Origin: Neochlamydia sp. AcF84
Lineage (GTDB): Bacteria; Chlamydiota; Chlamydiia; Chlamydiales; Parachlamydiaceae
NCBI RefSeq assembly: GCF_011087585.1
Contig: NZ_VJOT01000009.1
Coordinates: forward strand, 1-33,371
DNA length: 33,371 nt
Reading direction: 5' to 3'
Below the pieces are notes generated by a model, which saw nothing but the letters and a program-made list of their open reading frames with translations, was not told the DNA's origin and made no database searches. The first letter of the stretch is position 1, and each line of letters begins with the position of its first letter. Below are positions 7,966-16,703 of the stretch, piece by piece. A program made the position numbers and the translations under genes.

Positions 7966-8972
7966 AAAATAGGAAGGACTAGATCTCTCGGCTTAAGCAG
8001 CTTTACCTTGATTGTTTTAACAATCAAAGTAAAGCCAAACAAGGCAGTAATAGTGCAAACCACTAAACCTGAAGTAGAAAGAGGTATATTGTAAACAGTT
8101 AAAATATGGCGTGCCAGGGCTACACCTATAACTGAGGCAAGGCTTCCTAAAGCAGCAGCTAATAACAACAACATTTTAAGATTGTGAGTGATAAGCCTAG
8201 CTGTTAAGACAGGCCCCGTAATAAAAGCCAATACCATTAAAACCCCCACCGCTCTAAAAGCTCCCATCGTAGTAGCTGCCACTTGAACCATGAGTAAATA
8301 ATTAAAGAAGATCGTCGATATTCCTAAAGCTTTGGATAGATAGGGATCAAAGGTAGTAATTTTAAATTCTTTAATAAACAAGCTGATAGAAAGAACATTT
8401 AAAAATACAATAACCCATACAAATTTACAATCTTCCCATTGAAGAGCATCTACATTTCCCATGACGACTTCTATGCCTACATGGGCATTACGTGTCAACA
8501 AGGTAACTAGCACGATTCCTAAGGCAAATAAGCTGGTAAATACAATGCCCATGCTAGCGTCTTCTTGTAGGCGGGCAACTTTAGTCAAGCAGTCAGTTAA
8601 TAAGGCAGTCAGCAAGCCTACAGCCAATGAAGCTAAAAGCATAAATTTAATATCAATAGAAGAATAATGAGTCTCATTTTCCAATAAACTGTTTTGCGAC
8701 AATACAAAAGCACTTACAATTCCTAATAAGATTGTATGCGATAAAGAATTGGCTAGCATTGTCATTTTACGCAAGACCAGAAAAGTTCCTACTAAAGCTG
8801 CTGAAATAGCCACGCCTATTAAAACAACCATTTGAATTTCATCCGCAACCATTTCACTTAATGAAATTTTACCGGCAATGAAACTGTATAGACGTATAAA
8901 CAGCTGCAGAAAAAAGCCAAAGAAGTTCTGATTGGTATAGGGGTTGAAATAGGTAGTGTTTATACTATTCAT
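7962..8972 (-). CDS. ytgD: metal ABC transporter permease YtgD
   Basis: A 336-residue integral membrane protein of the ABC-3 family (ZnuB/TroC/TroD type), which forms the channel of zinc/manganese/iron importers in the inner membrane. About eight hydrophobic segments run from residue 15 to 320. Typical family stretches are visible: LRKMTMLANSLSHTILLGIV near residue 67, and FRAVGVLMVLAFITGPVLTA. It is the second permease of this operon; unlike YtgC it has no extra C-terminal domain. Its ATG overlaps the TGA of ytgC by four bases (ATGA), implying translational coupling. The order ytgA-B-C-D is that of Chlamydia. A strong stem-loop lies in its last 70 bases. Substrate could be iron or manganese; the sequence does not decide. 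Confidence 0.9.
   Translation of the reverse strand: MNSINTTYFNPYTNQNFFGFFLQLFIRLYSFIAGKISLSEMVADEIQMVVLIGVAISAALVGTFLVLRKMTMLANSLSHTILLGIVSAFVLSQNSLLENETHYSSIDIKFMLLASLAVGLLTALLTDCLTKVARLQEDASMGIVFTSLFALGIVLVTLLTRNAHVGIEVVMGNVDALQWEDCKFVWVIVFLNVLSISLFIKEFKITTFDPYLSKALGISTIFFNYLLMVQVAATTMGAFRAVGVLMVLAFITGPVLTARLITHNLKMLLLLAAALGSLASVIGVALARHILTVYNIPLSTSGLVVCTITALFGFTLIVKTIKVKLLKPRDLVLPIF
8000..8035. repeat. 36-base near-perfect inverted repeat inside the end of ytgD
   Basis: GCTTTAC, one base, TTGATTGTT, then TT as loop, followed by AACAATCAA, one base, GTAAAGC. This makes a 17-position stem with one C/A mismatch. It lies within the last codons of ytgD and 35 bases beyond the stop of the convergent gene. 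No strong T run follows on either strand, so it is not a textbook terminator, but it could stop or stabilise both converging transcripts. Confidence 0.6.
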
Positions 8973-10321
8973 AAGTTAATTTGGGCGGGAATCAGTTGAT
9001 GGTGAGGGTCGCGTTTGGGGTCATTTAATAATATTATTAATTTATCTTCCAGCTCCGGAGTGATAACATGCTCCATCTCTTCAGCATTCAAGTGTACTTT
9101 TTCTGCCCCAATTCCCAGATAGTCTACCAGATAAACCTCCCAAAGACGATGCAAGCGAACAATTTTAGCTGCCCAAACATTTCCTTCTTTGGTTAGTTGA
9201 TAAGCTTTCTTGCCAGCGTTTACCATCCAGCCATTACGCACAAGCCGCCAGAGAACAAAACGCAGATATAACTTGGAAGCACTTTGATACTTAGCAATTT
9301 GCTCAAAAGATACTGGATGTCCTCCTTGGATACGCCAAATAGCTTTAAGAAGATTTTCACACATGCAGCGGTGGCGAAATTTGGCAATGCGTACCACCCG
9401 TAAAAGTACGCCTCGCTCGGGAGCTAGTAAGAGGGAAAGCAAGCAAATAAAAGAGGAGACTAAAACAATCATGGGACCTGTAGGAAGCGCTAGCCGAGCT
9501 GAAGGATAAAGAGAAGCTAAAGAGTTAGAAACTTCTATAGAAAGATAATTGCCCAAATACCCACTAATCAACCCAAAACAGGCTGCCAAGACTAACATTA
9601 TTGGAAGCCTGTTTGTGTATTGCCGAGCTGCCGCTGCAGGGCTAATCAACATAGCAGACATTAATACTACGCCTACTGAACGAATGCCAATTACCACGGC
9701 TAAGACGATCAAGAAAAAAATAATAGCCTCGATTCCTGAAACGTTTATTCCTAGGCTTTTGGCATAATCTTTATTAAATAAAATAGTTTGTATTTCTTTA
9801 TAAAGCAAAATAAGGGTTAAAGTAATCAACGAGGCCAAAGTCCCATAAACGAATATATGAATATCTGTCATGGTAGCAGCTTGGCCGTACAGATAAACTT
9901 GCGCCTGTCGATAAAGAGTTGAAAAAGAAAATTGAACTTGGCTAGCCAGCGTTAGGCCTATCCCAAAAAAAGCCGCTAAAATAAAACATAATGCTGAATC
10001 GCTACGAACCCTAAGAGATTTTTCTAGCCAGTGGATAGCCCACAGGCCTGCTAAAGCTGTCAGTCCAGCAGCTATCATAATCAGGCCGGCCACCACCATC
10101 TCTTGATCTTCGTCTAGGTGGAGCATTCCTGCCAAAATAACACCTATCATCACACCTGGATAGGCTGCATGAGAAAGACTCTCCCCTAGTAAAGACTCTT
10201 TACGTAAAAAGACTAATACACCCACTAGAGAAGCTCCTAAGCACATTAGCATCGAACCAAGTGTAGGAGCTCTCAGAACAGCGTCGGTAAAATAATAATA
10301 GGGCGAGTTAGCAAATAACAT
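8969..10321 (-). CDS. ytgC: metal ABC transporter permease fused to DtxR-type regulator (YtgC-R)
   Basis: A 450-residue fusion. Residues 1 to about 300 are an ABC-3 family permease with multiple membrane spans (LRKESLLGESLSHAAYPGVM near the start, and IRSVGVVLMSAMLISPAAAA). Residues about 315-450 are a winged-helix, DtxR/MntR-like regulator. It has a helix-turn-helix region around 335-365 and a dimerisation part with H391, E395 and the cluster E414, E417, H418. In Chlamydia trachomatis the same fusion is cleaved to release the iron-responsive repressor YtgR, which controls the ytg operon; I infer the same here. The start overlaps nothing and lies four bases after the ytgB stop; the end overlaps ytgD by four bases. 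Length matches the chlamydial homologue as I remember it. Confidence 0.92.
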   Translation of the reverse strand: MLFANSPYYYFTDAVLRAPTLGSMLMCLGASLVGVLVFLRKESLLGESLSHAAYPGVMIGVILAGMLHLDEDQEMVVAGLIMIAAGLTALAGLWAIHWLEKSLRVRSDSALCFILAAFFGIGLTLASQVQFSFSTLYRQAQVYLYGQAATMTDIHIFVYGTLASLITLTLILLYKEIQTILFNKDYAKSLGINVSGIEAIIFFLIVLAVVIGIRSVGVVLMSAMLISPAAAARQYTNRLPIMLVLAACFGLISGYLGNYLSIEVSNSLASLYPSARLALPTGPMIVLVSSFICLLSLLLAPERGVLLRVVRIAKFRHRCMCENLLKAIWRIQGGHPVSFEQIAKYQSASKLYLRFVLWRLVRNGWMVNAGKKAYQLTKEGNVWAAKIVRLHRLWEVYLVDYLGIGAEKVHLNAEEMEHVITPELEDKLIILLNDPKRDPHHQLIPAQINL

Positions 10322-10325
10322 ATGT

Positions 10326-11114
10326 TTATGAAGCAGCTCCTTTGATTTTGTCTTGAGATAATTTCACTGCTTCATCGAATAAAGAAAAGCTTTTGCCATA
10401 GGTAGCTTGTAAATTATCAGCTTTGAATATTTTTTCCACCGGCCCGCATGCCACTAAACGCATATTAAGCAATATAGCCCAATCAAAGTAATTTTCAACA
10501 TTGTTTAAATCATGATGAACAATAAAAACACTTTTTCCTTGAGCTTTCAGTTGGATTAGAATTTTCATAATAATTTTTTCTGTTGCTATATCTATACCCG
10601 CAAAAGGCTCATCCATAAAATATAAATCTGCTTCTTGCAACATAGCACGAGCAATAAATACCCGTTGTTGCTGCCCACCTGATAGCTGGCTAATTTGCCG
10701 ATCGGCATAAGCTCCCATGCCAACCATTTCTAGATAGCGATGGGCAGCCATTCGATCTGCTTTACGCGGCCATCTCAATAAGCCTAGCCTTCCATAACAT
10801 CCCATTAAAACCAAATCGCGCACTGTAATGGGAAAATCCCAGTCTACACTTTGACGTTGGGGAATATAAGCAATCCTTTTACGAACTTTTTTTAAAGGTA
10901 AACCAAAAAATTCAATTTTTCCTGAAATAGGTTTTACTAGCCCCAGAGCAGATTTTATAAGAGTACTCTTGCCAGCACCGTTAGGTCCTAGAATACCTAC
11001 AAGCAGGCCTGAAGGCACTTTAAAATTAATGTCCCATAGTACAGGGGTTTTGTCATAATTAACGGTAAGCTGATGAGCTTCTAGTACGGAAGATTGTGTC
11101 TGCAGTTTTTTCAT
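10326..11114 (-). CDS. ytgB: metal ABC transporter ATP-binding protein YtgB
   Basis: A 262-residue ABC ATPase that powers the YtgC/YtgD permeases. Motifs are complete: Walker [10 protein letters not shown] at 43-51, Q-loop [12 protein letters not shown] near 84, signature LSGGQ at 144-148, Walker B YFMDEP at 165-170 and the switch histidine in VHHD near 200. The sequence after the Q-loop ([15 protein letters not shown]) is characteristic of Mn/Zn/Fe importers of the ZnuC/TroB/MntB group. Its ATG overlaps the ytgA TGA by four bases, so translation of the two is likely coupled. It is located at the inner face of the cytoplasmic membrane. Confidence 0.94.
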   Translation of the reverse strand: MKKLQTQSSVLEAHQLTVNYDKTPVLWDINFKVPSGLLVGILGPNGAGKSTLIKSALGLVKPISGKIEFFGLPLKKVRKRIAYIPQRQSVDWDFPITVRDLVLMGCYGRLGLLRWPRKADRMAAHRYLEMVGMGAYADRQISQLSGGQQQRVFIARAMLQEADLYFMDEPFAGIDIATEKIIMKILIQLKAQGKSVFIVHHDLNNVENYFDWAILLNMRLVACGPVEKIFKADNLQATYGKSFSLFDEAVKLSQDKIKGAAS

Positions 11115-12103
11115 CCTTCAACCTTTAAGCATCTTTTAATCCAATCGGCATCATGTTTAATCATTTTCTGATAAGTTTCCCCACTAGAGCCAGCAGAACC
11201 CATAGCATCAGCATAGAGACAACAAGGAGCAATAGTAATATCTAATCCTTTTTCCTTACCTGCTGAAATGATTTTACGAAGAGAATCTTTGCTAACATTA
11301 GATTCCGGAAAAATAACCTGTATTCTATGTTTAAAAAGATAATCTATAATCTCTTGGATATGGCTGGTACTCAATTGACTCTCAGGTGCTAAACCTTCTG
11401 GGGAGGCAACCCTGTGCACCCATTTCCCATTTATTCTTTCTTCTTCCGTAGCTAGATAAGCTCTGGCAAAATAGTTAAATGCATCATGGCTGGTTACTAG
11501 GTAACGCTTCTCAGACGGAATTAACCCTAGCTCGTATTTAATCTCTCGATCACTCTGAAGTAAATCCTGCATAAGTTTTTCGCCATTAGCATGGAATACT
11601 TCAGCGTGCATGGGATCATTAACACTTAATACTTCCACGATATAGGGAATAATTTTTGCCCATATAGCCATGTCCATCCAGATATGAGGATCAATCTGCC
11701 CTTGACTATAAATAACTAAGGAGGGGTAATCTTTAATTATCTTATTTCCTAAACCCACTGCCTTTTTATTACTTTCTAAGAATCTTTGTAAGCTGGGTCC
11801 ATGTTCTAAACCTAATCCATTGTAAAACACCACATCTGCATAAGCTAACTTTTCATCATCCCCTTTCACAAGCTGATAAGTATGTGGGTCTAGATCCCCT
11901 CTCATTAGAGTTAAATTATCGATATATTCTCCCCCTACTTGTTGCACGATATCGCCGATCATGGCAATGGTCGATAAAGCTTTAATTTTACCGTTCTTTA
12001 AACCAAAGCCCTCTCTTTCTATACGACGATGCTGGTCCTCAGAGGTGCAAGCTACCATTAGAAACACACTCATCCATAGGCACATTTGTAGCCACAATTT
12101 CAT
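11111..12103 (-). CDS. ytgA: periplasmic metal-binding protein YtgA
   Basis: A 330-residue cluster A-I solute-binding protein (TroA/ZnuA family), the periplasmic receptor of the importer. The N-terminus has a hydrophobic signal ending in MVAC with Cys19, so it is probably a lipoprotein, although Met at -3 is slightly unusual. The expected metal ligands are visible: H74 (DLDPHTYQ), H140 (IDPHIWMD), H206 (TSHDAFNYF) and D299 (LYADAMG). There is no His-rich loop, which argues against a dedicated zinc binder and fits Mn/Fe. The last segment has a CC pair (APCCLYAD). It overlaps both neighbours by four bases, mrp upstream and ytgB downstream. Confidence 0.93.
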   Translation of the reverse strand: MKLWLQMCLWMSVFLMVACTSEDQHRRIEREGFGLKNGKIKALSTIAMIGDIVQQVGGEYIDNLTLMRGDLDPHTYQLVKGDDEKLAYADVVFYNGLGLEHGPSLQRFLESNKKAVGLGNKIIKDYPSLVIYSQGQIDPHIWMDMAIWAKIIPYIVEVLSVNDPMHAEVFHANGEKLMQDLLQSDREIKYELGLIPSEKRYLVTSHDAFNYFARAYLATEEERINGKWVHRVASPEGLAPESQLSTSHIQEIIDYLFKHRIQVIFPESNVSKDSLRKIISAGKEKGLDITIAPCCLYADAMGSAGSSGETYQKMIKHDADWIKRCLKVEG

Positions 12104-13248
12104 GAATTTTGCTCCTCAGCCATTTGGCGCAAAAAACTAAAGGTATAGAGGCCTTGATTGCAACCAGACGTAAAATAAATGCGTAAAGCGTAATGTCCTA
12201 CCCTTTCAATCGTAGAGGCTCGTAGCTCGTCAGTATGAGTTTTTTCATCCCCTACTTTGTTCTCTACGTTTTTTTCTATGCATCCAGCACAAGGACAACG
12301 ACGTTGCAAATCAGACAAATAGAAGTCTGCCATTAAGCCATCGCTCCATTGCAGAGTAAAAGTAGCAGGATCTTTTTGAAAAAATTTTTCCACTCCCAAA
12401 GTTGTACTCTTATTTATTGCTGCCAATTGCTCCATCATTTTTTTTGCTAAATTTATAAAAGTCTTACTAATCGCTTGAGCTGCTAGGGTCTTTTCCTCAA
12501 AAAATGAATTTCCTTTATCGCCACTATGGGAAATTTCAGCGCTTATTGGAATTTGGGCTAGAAGAGAAAAGCCTGCTTCTTTAGCTAAACGCCCCCCTCC
12601 CCCTTGACCAAAAGGATAAACAGGTTTTAAATTGGGGGTGATCTGATAATAACTCATGTTTTCTATAACACCTAGAATAGGAATTTTCATTTGATAAAAC
12701 AGGTCCATTGCTTTTCTTACATCCATTAACGCCACTTCTTGGGGAGTTGTCACCAAGATTGCAGCATTCAATTGAGCGTTTTGGCTCAAGGTTAGTTGAA
12801 TGTCACCCGTTCCCGGTGGAAAGTCAATTAATAAAAAATCTATTTCTCCCCAATCTACATTTTTAATGAATTGTTGAACAATAGTGTTAGCTATGGGAGC
12901 ACGAATGGCTGCAGCTTCATCGTCGCGCCTAAAATAAGCCATAGATATAACCTTAATTCCCTGGCATATAGCTGGTAGAATACGTTCATCGCATTGCTCT
13001 GGCATCTTATCTTCAGGTAACATGCGACGGATAGAAGGACCGTAAATATCGGCATCTAGTATCCCTACCTTAAAGCCTAAATCTTTTAAAGCCCTTGCCA
13101 GATTCACCGTGACACATGATTTTCCTACTCCACCTTTCCCCGCAGCAATGCCAATAATAGCATGCGCAAGAGTTGCCGAAGCTTCAAAAGCAACTGGAAA
13201 CATAGGTAGTGGCATGATTGCACCTAGCATATAAGGTTTTACAGACAA
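12100..13248 (-). CDS. mrp: Mrp/NBP35-type P-loop ATPase with C-terminal DUF971 domain
   Basis: A cytosolic ATPase of the Mrp/ApbC/HCF101 family, which carries and delivers Fe-S clusters. Walker A GKGGVGKS lies at residues 37-44, followed by DIYGPSIRRML, DFPPGTGDIQL and ENMSYY. Residues about 296-375 are a DUF971 domain (LQWSDG, a Cys cluster CPCAGC at 318-323, then GHYALRIYFTSGC). There is no N-terminal DUF59 domain, and the usual CxxC after ENMSYY is absent. The frame starts with TTG at 13248. The ATG at 13215 is preceded by AGGTG at good spacing and may be the real start, giving 371 residues. The gene heads the metal operon, overlapping ytgA by four bases, and a promoter candidate lies just upstream. 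Confidence 0.9.
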   Translation of the reverse strand: MSVKPYMLGAIMPLPMFPVAFEASATLAHAIIGIAAGKGGVGKSCVTVNLARALKDLGFKVGILDADIYGPSIRRMLPEDKMPEQCDERILPAICQGIKVISMAYFRRDDEAAAIRAPIANTIVQQFIKNVDWGEIDFLLIDFPPGTGDIQLTLSQNAQLNAAILVTTPQEVALMDVRKAMDLFYQMKIPILGVIENMSYYQITPNLKPVYPFGQGGGGRLAKEAGFSLLAQIPISAEISHSGDKGNSFFEEKTLAAQAISKTFINLAKKMMEQLAAINKSTTLGVEKFFQKDPATFTLQWSDGLMADFYLSDLQRRCPCAGCIEKNVENKVGDEKTHTDELRASTIERVGHYALRIYFTSGCNQGLYTFSFLRQMAEEQNS

Positions 13249-13278
13249 AGGAAGTCGCTAGCCATTCTTTAAAAGCCT

Positions 13279-13307
13279 ATAGTACTAAATGAACAGATTA
13301 CCTTCAA
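13279..13307 (-). promoter_or_regulatory. candidate promoter of the mrp-ytgABCD operon
   Basis: Minus-strand TTGAAG (13307-13302) and TACTAT (13284-13279) with a 17-base spacer; each box matches the consensus at four of six positions. The predicted start is about 13272. The 319-base gap to the divergent gene is very AT-rich and may also hold the operator for YtgR, but I could not pick out a convincing palindrome. Confidence 0.35.
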
Positions 13308-13567
13308 ACGTTTAAAAAAACATATTCTTACTCTACTATTATTTGTGCGGGTAGTAATGAGGCAGAAATTATATGTTTATGAATAAATTTTAGGTTGCAC
13401 AAAATTCATATAAATCTATAATTTTCATTAGTAAATAAAGAAATCAATACTTTTCCTCTTCCCGCTTCACTACAAACAAAGTTTAGGAAAACTCAAGGTT
13501 TCGGAACGCAATAAAAAACAGCGTTATTTATAACTCTAACGAAAATAAAAATTAAGTAGGTATATCA

Positions 13568-14083
13568 ATGAGTACAAGCTCAAAATCCGATTCAAAACAA
13601 TTGGAAAGTCTTATTCAAACGGCTGTTAAGAAATTAGGTGCCAAGAAAGAAAATGATATTTGTCGCTACATTCCTTCTTCAACAGGTGGTTATATCCATC
13701 ATTTTACCATGCGCAAAATGAAGACAGAAGATCCTGAACAGCTCACTGATATGATTTTAAAATACATTATTAATGTCGATAAGCCCTCGCCTGTAACACC
13801 CAAGCAGCGAGCTGCTAGAGGCTCACGCAAGCGTAGAGACCAAATTCTATTTTCCAAGCAGGACATTGAACGCATGCTGAACATGGCCCGTTTAGCAGGT
13901 GATAAAGAAATGATTCGTAAACTCACTCCAAAAAAAGACTTACGTTCTATCAAAAGAGAGCTCATTGCATCCATTAGGCACGGTAAAGTGGAGCAAGACC
14001 TTTGGACATCTTATGTTGAAGCCATCAGCTTGAACAATAATCTTGCTGCCTCTGCCAACTCCTTGGCCCCTCAATATAGCTAA
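13568..14083 (+). CDS. conserved chlamydial protein of unknown function
   Basis: A 171-residue, basic, soluble protein with no membrane segment. The N-terminal part (QLESLIQTAVKKLG, then ICRYIPSSTGGYIHHFTM) is followed by a very basic stretch around 85-95 (RAARGSRKRR) and a helical C-terminal half. No catalytic motif is visible. In Chlamydia trachomatis a small hypothetical gene (CT066, from memory) sits between the ATP/ADP translocase and ytgA. This gene occupies that place, so I take it as the orthologue. The basic patch would fit nucleic-acid or partner binding, but that is only a guess. The ATG has AGG eight bases upstream. It is divergent from the metal operon and ends in a hairpin terminator. 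Confidence 0.8.
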   Translation: MSTSSKSDSKQLESLIQTAVKKLGAKKENDICRYIPSSTGGYIHHFTMRKMKTEDPEQLTDMILKYIINVDKPSPVTPKQRAARGSRKRRDQILFSKQDIERMLNMARLAGDKEMIRKLTPKKDLRSIKRELIASIRHGKVEQDLWTSYVEAISLNNNLAASANSLAPQYS

Positions 14084-14091
14084 ATAATTAG

Positions 14092-14133
14092 GCCTTCGAA
14101 ATGTACATGCTTACTTATACTTCGAAGGCTTTT
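14092..14133 (+). terminator. rho-independent terminator after the small conserved gene
   Basis: Perfect 9-bp stem GCCTTCGAA / TTCGAAGGC with a 20-base loop, starting nine bases after the TAA and followed by TTTT. Confidence 0.75.
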
Positions 14134-14769
14134 CATCCACTCAATCTTCTCTTTTAGATTTTTAACTTTTAGACCCCAACCCTGCTCAGTAGCAAAATTA
14201 AACATATTTTGTCTCTTCTCTAGACTTTCTTTTAAGCACCTTAACAAAGCACCTTTCCGCTTCTAATAGCTTGGCATTTACTACTAGAAAAAGTTTAAAA
14301 GGTTACCATAGAGTGGAAGATTGACTTAACCATGTTTTCAAATAACTCTTCACGCTATCAGAGGTTAACAAAACCATGCTTTTAGAGCGATAAACCCTTT
14401 TTAGAGGTCTACATGCTTTTTTATAGCACACAAAGTGCAGAATTACACCGTAAATTATAGATCTAACAAAAAGGCGAGCCCCTAACCTATTTTTTTTAAG
14501 GTTTAGCAAAAGCTTTTTTGCTCTAGCCTACTTTGTGGAGTCATGCCGGTATATGCTAATTTTAACAAAATGAAAGTAAGTTATAAATCATCGCCCTCTT
14601 TCCACCCCCTATCCTTTCCTTGTCTTTACTCTTGCCTATTAATTAAAAATGTTTTACATTATGCATTCTCATTATAAACAAAAGTGTTTTTTATTAAATT
14701 CTTAAGTGTTACAAGTGGATGCTAATTAAGCACATATAACGCTTATTTTACAATCAGAGGTTTTGATAT
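14134..14769. other. intergenic region before the nucleotide translocase
   Basis: Holds the promoter region of the translocase but no gene I can support. A weak promoter-like pair, TTACAA at 14709 and CATATA at 14733, is separated by 18 bases. A 68-codon minus-strand frame at 14303-14509 has no ribosome binding site and no recognisable family. Confidence 0.4.
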
Positions 14770-16323
14770 ATGGCACAAAATGCTGGACAAGAGTTTAGTA
14801 AGGTGCGGTCATTTTTTTGGCCCGTCCATAACTATGAGCTCAAAAAGCTTTTACCTATGTTCTTGATGTTTTTCTTTATTTCTTTTAACTATACTATCCT
14901 GCGTGATACAAAAGATACGCTAATTGTAACAGCTTCTGGAGCTGAAACTCTTCCTTTCTTAAAAGGATGGGGTGTGGTCCCTGCTGCAGTTATTTTCATG
15001 CTCTTGTATGCTAAACTGAGCAATATTCTTAGCAAAGAGGCCCTTTTTTATACGGTCCTTACACCCTTCTTGGTCTTTTTCGCTCTTTTTGCTTTCGTTC
15101 TCTATCCCAATAGAGAGCTTCTTCATCCCACGACCTCAGCAGATTATCTACAGTCAATCTTACCTGCAGGTTTAGGCGGCTTAGTCGCTTGCTACAGAGA
15201 TTGGACATTTTCTCTGTTTTATATTTTAGCAGAACTATGGGGAAGCGCCGTGTTATCTTTGATGTTCTGGGGCTTTGCCAATGATATTATGCGTGTGACT
15301 GAAGCTAAGCGTTTTTATACTCTGCTAGGCCTTGGAGCGAATGTTGCCTTGCTTGTTTCTGGCCCTACGATTGTCTATTTTTCTAGGATCCAGAGTCGCA
15401 TTCCCGCTGGCGTAGATCCATGGCAAGTTTCTCTTAACTATCTAATGACTTTCGTTGTTTTAGCTGGTGTATCGGTGCTTGCTATCTACTATTGGATGAA
15501 TAGAAACGTTTTGACCGATCCACGCTTCTATAACCCTGAAGAGGAAAGAAAAGGAAAAAAATCTAAACCTAAAATGGGTATTTTAGAAAGTTTTGCTTTT
15601 CTAGCTAAATCTAAGTACATTCTCTGCATTGCTATGCTTGTCATTTCTTATGGCATTTGCATTAATTTAGTGGAAGTAACTTGGAAAGGACAACTTAAGC
15701 TACAATACAAAAATCCTAATGATTACAATGCTTTTATGGGCATATTTTCTACCATTACAGGATTGATGACAATTATCATGATGTTCTTAGGCGGCTGGAT
15801 TACCCGCAAAAAAGGCTGGGGCTTTGCTGCTATGGCAACACCTATTGTTTTATTAATAACAGGAATCGGTTTCTTTTCTTTTGTTATATTTAGGGACCAC
15901 CTTGCCGGCTTCATTAGCTACTTTGGCACGACTTCACTTATGCTAGCAGTAATCTTTGGTATGATACAAAATATTATGAGTAAATCGACGAAATACTCTT
16001 TATTTGATCCGACGAAAGAGATGGCTTATATTCCTCTTGACCAAGAATCCAAGGTCAAAGGCAAGGCTGCTATTGATGTGGTTGGTGCACGTCTTGGTAA
16101 ATCTGGAGGTTCTTTTATTCAACAAGGTCTGCTTGTTGCATTCGGATCGCTAGCCGCCATTACTCCTTATGTAGCTATCATTATGACCATCTTTATCCTC
16201 ATTTGGTTAGCTGCAGTAAGATCGCTAAACCGTCAATTTACAGCTTTAACTCATGAAAAAACTGATACTTCTGAAGGGTCTACTCTGGTAGGAACAGAGG
16301 GAACTGCAAAAATATCGGGTTGA
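14770..16323 (+). CDS. ntt1: ATP/ADP translocase, NTT type
   Basis: A 517-residue membrane protein with about 11-12 hydrophobic segments. It belongs to the non-mitochondrial nucleotide transporters of plastids, chlamydiae and rickettsiae, and exchanges host ATP for bacterial ADP across the inner membrane. Family landmarks are the charged block LRDTKDTLIVTASGAE near residues 44-59 in the first membrane segment, EAKRFYTLLGLGANV near 178, and VEVTWKGQLK near 300; charged residues at such positions are needed for transport in characterised members. Parachlamydiae have several paralogues with other nucleotide preferences. Position next to the small conserved gene suggests the ATP/ADP exchanger itself (npt1 in Chlamydia). 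AGAGG lies nine bases before the ATG. A strong terminator follows. Confidence 0.93.
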   Translation: MAQNAGQEFSKVRSFFWPVHNYELKKLLPMFLMFFFISFNYTILRDTKDTLIVTASGAETLPFLKGWGVVPAAVIFMLLYAKLSNILSKEALFYTVLTPFLVFFALFAFVLYPNRELLHPTTSADYLQSILPAGLGGLVACYRDWTFSLFYILAELWGSAVLSLMFWGFANDIMRVTEAKRFYTLLGLGANVALLVSGPTIVYFSRIQSRIPAGVDPWQVSLNYLMTFVVLAGVSVLAIYYWMNRNVLTDPRFYNPEEERKGKKSKPKMGILESFAFLAKSKYILCIAMLVISYGICINLVEVTWKGQLKLQYKNPNDYNAFMGIFSTITGLMTIIMMFLGGWITRKKGWGFAAMATPIVLLITGIGFFSFVIFRDHLAGFISYFGTTSLMLAVIFGMIQNIMSKSTKYSLFDPTKEMAYIPLDQESKVKGKAAIDVVGARLGKSGGSFIQQGLLVAFGSLAAITPYVAIIMTIFILIWLAAVRSLNRQFTALTHEKTDTSEGSTLVGTEGTAKISG

Positions 16324-16344
16324 TTAAAAGCTTGGCCTTAATAC

Positions 16345-16386
16345 AAGCCACTTGCTTGAACCTCTGTTCAAGCAGGTGGCTTTTTT
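16345..16386 (+). terminator. strong rho-independent terminator after the translocase
   Basis: A 17-base arm AAGCCACTTGCTTGAAC pairs with GTTCAAGCAGGTGGCTT, with one G-U pair and a four-base loop CTCT, followed directly by a T run. Confidence 0.92.
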
Positions 16387-16703
16387 ATTTATGGATAGCT
16401 TAAAAGGAGATGAATATCTATCATTTCTTTGTCTAATAACTTTTCTTAAGTCTTGCATCTTATAGATACAGCTAGCACGAGGTAAGATAGATAATAACAA
16501 TAAATTTATTGATTAGAGTTTACTTATGCAACAACTGATCTAGCCTTTTTGGACTTCAAGGGTAACCACATAGATCAAACCAGGGTTAAGTAACAACTTG
16601 GGGTTCTCTTTCAATTTTATAGACAGAATGACCTTTTCTTTGTTATCCTATCTGCTTACCCTTTTCTATCAAATGAAAGCTTTAAATAAGGAAACGAATT
16701 GTC
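16387..16703. other. intergenic region before secDF
   Basis: About 317 bases, AT-rich, with a perfect short palindrome AATAAATTTATT near 16498. A promoter for secDF must lie here, but no pair of boxes stands out. The overlapping open frame at 16598-16798 runs into secDF in another frame and is not a gene. Confidence 0.4.

Noticed and set aside
13250..13567. Possible YtgR operator palindrome in the divergent promoter region (around 13380-13412)
   Set aside because: The arms (AATTTT/AAAATT) are A/T-only and out of register with an insertion; it cannot be told from background.
14303..14509. 68-codon minus-strand frame
   Set aside because: No ribosome binding site and no family match; it lies in the promoter region of the translocase.
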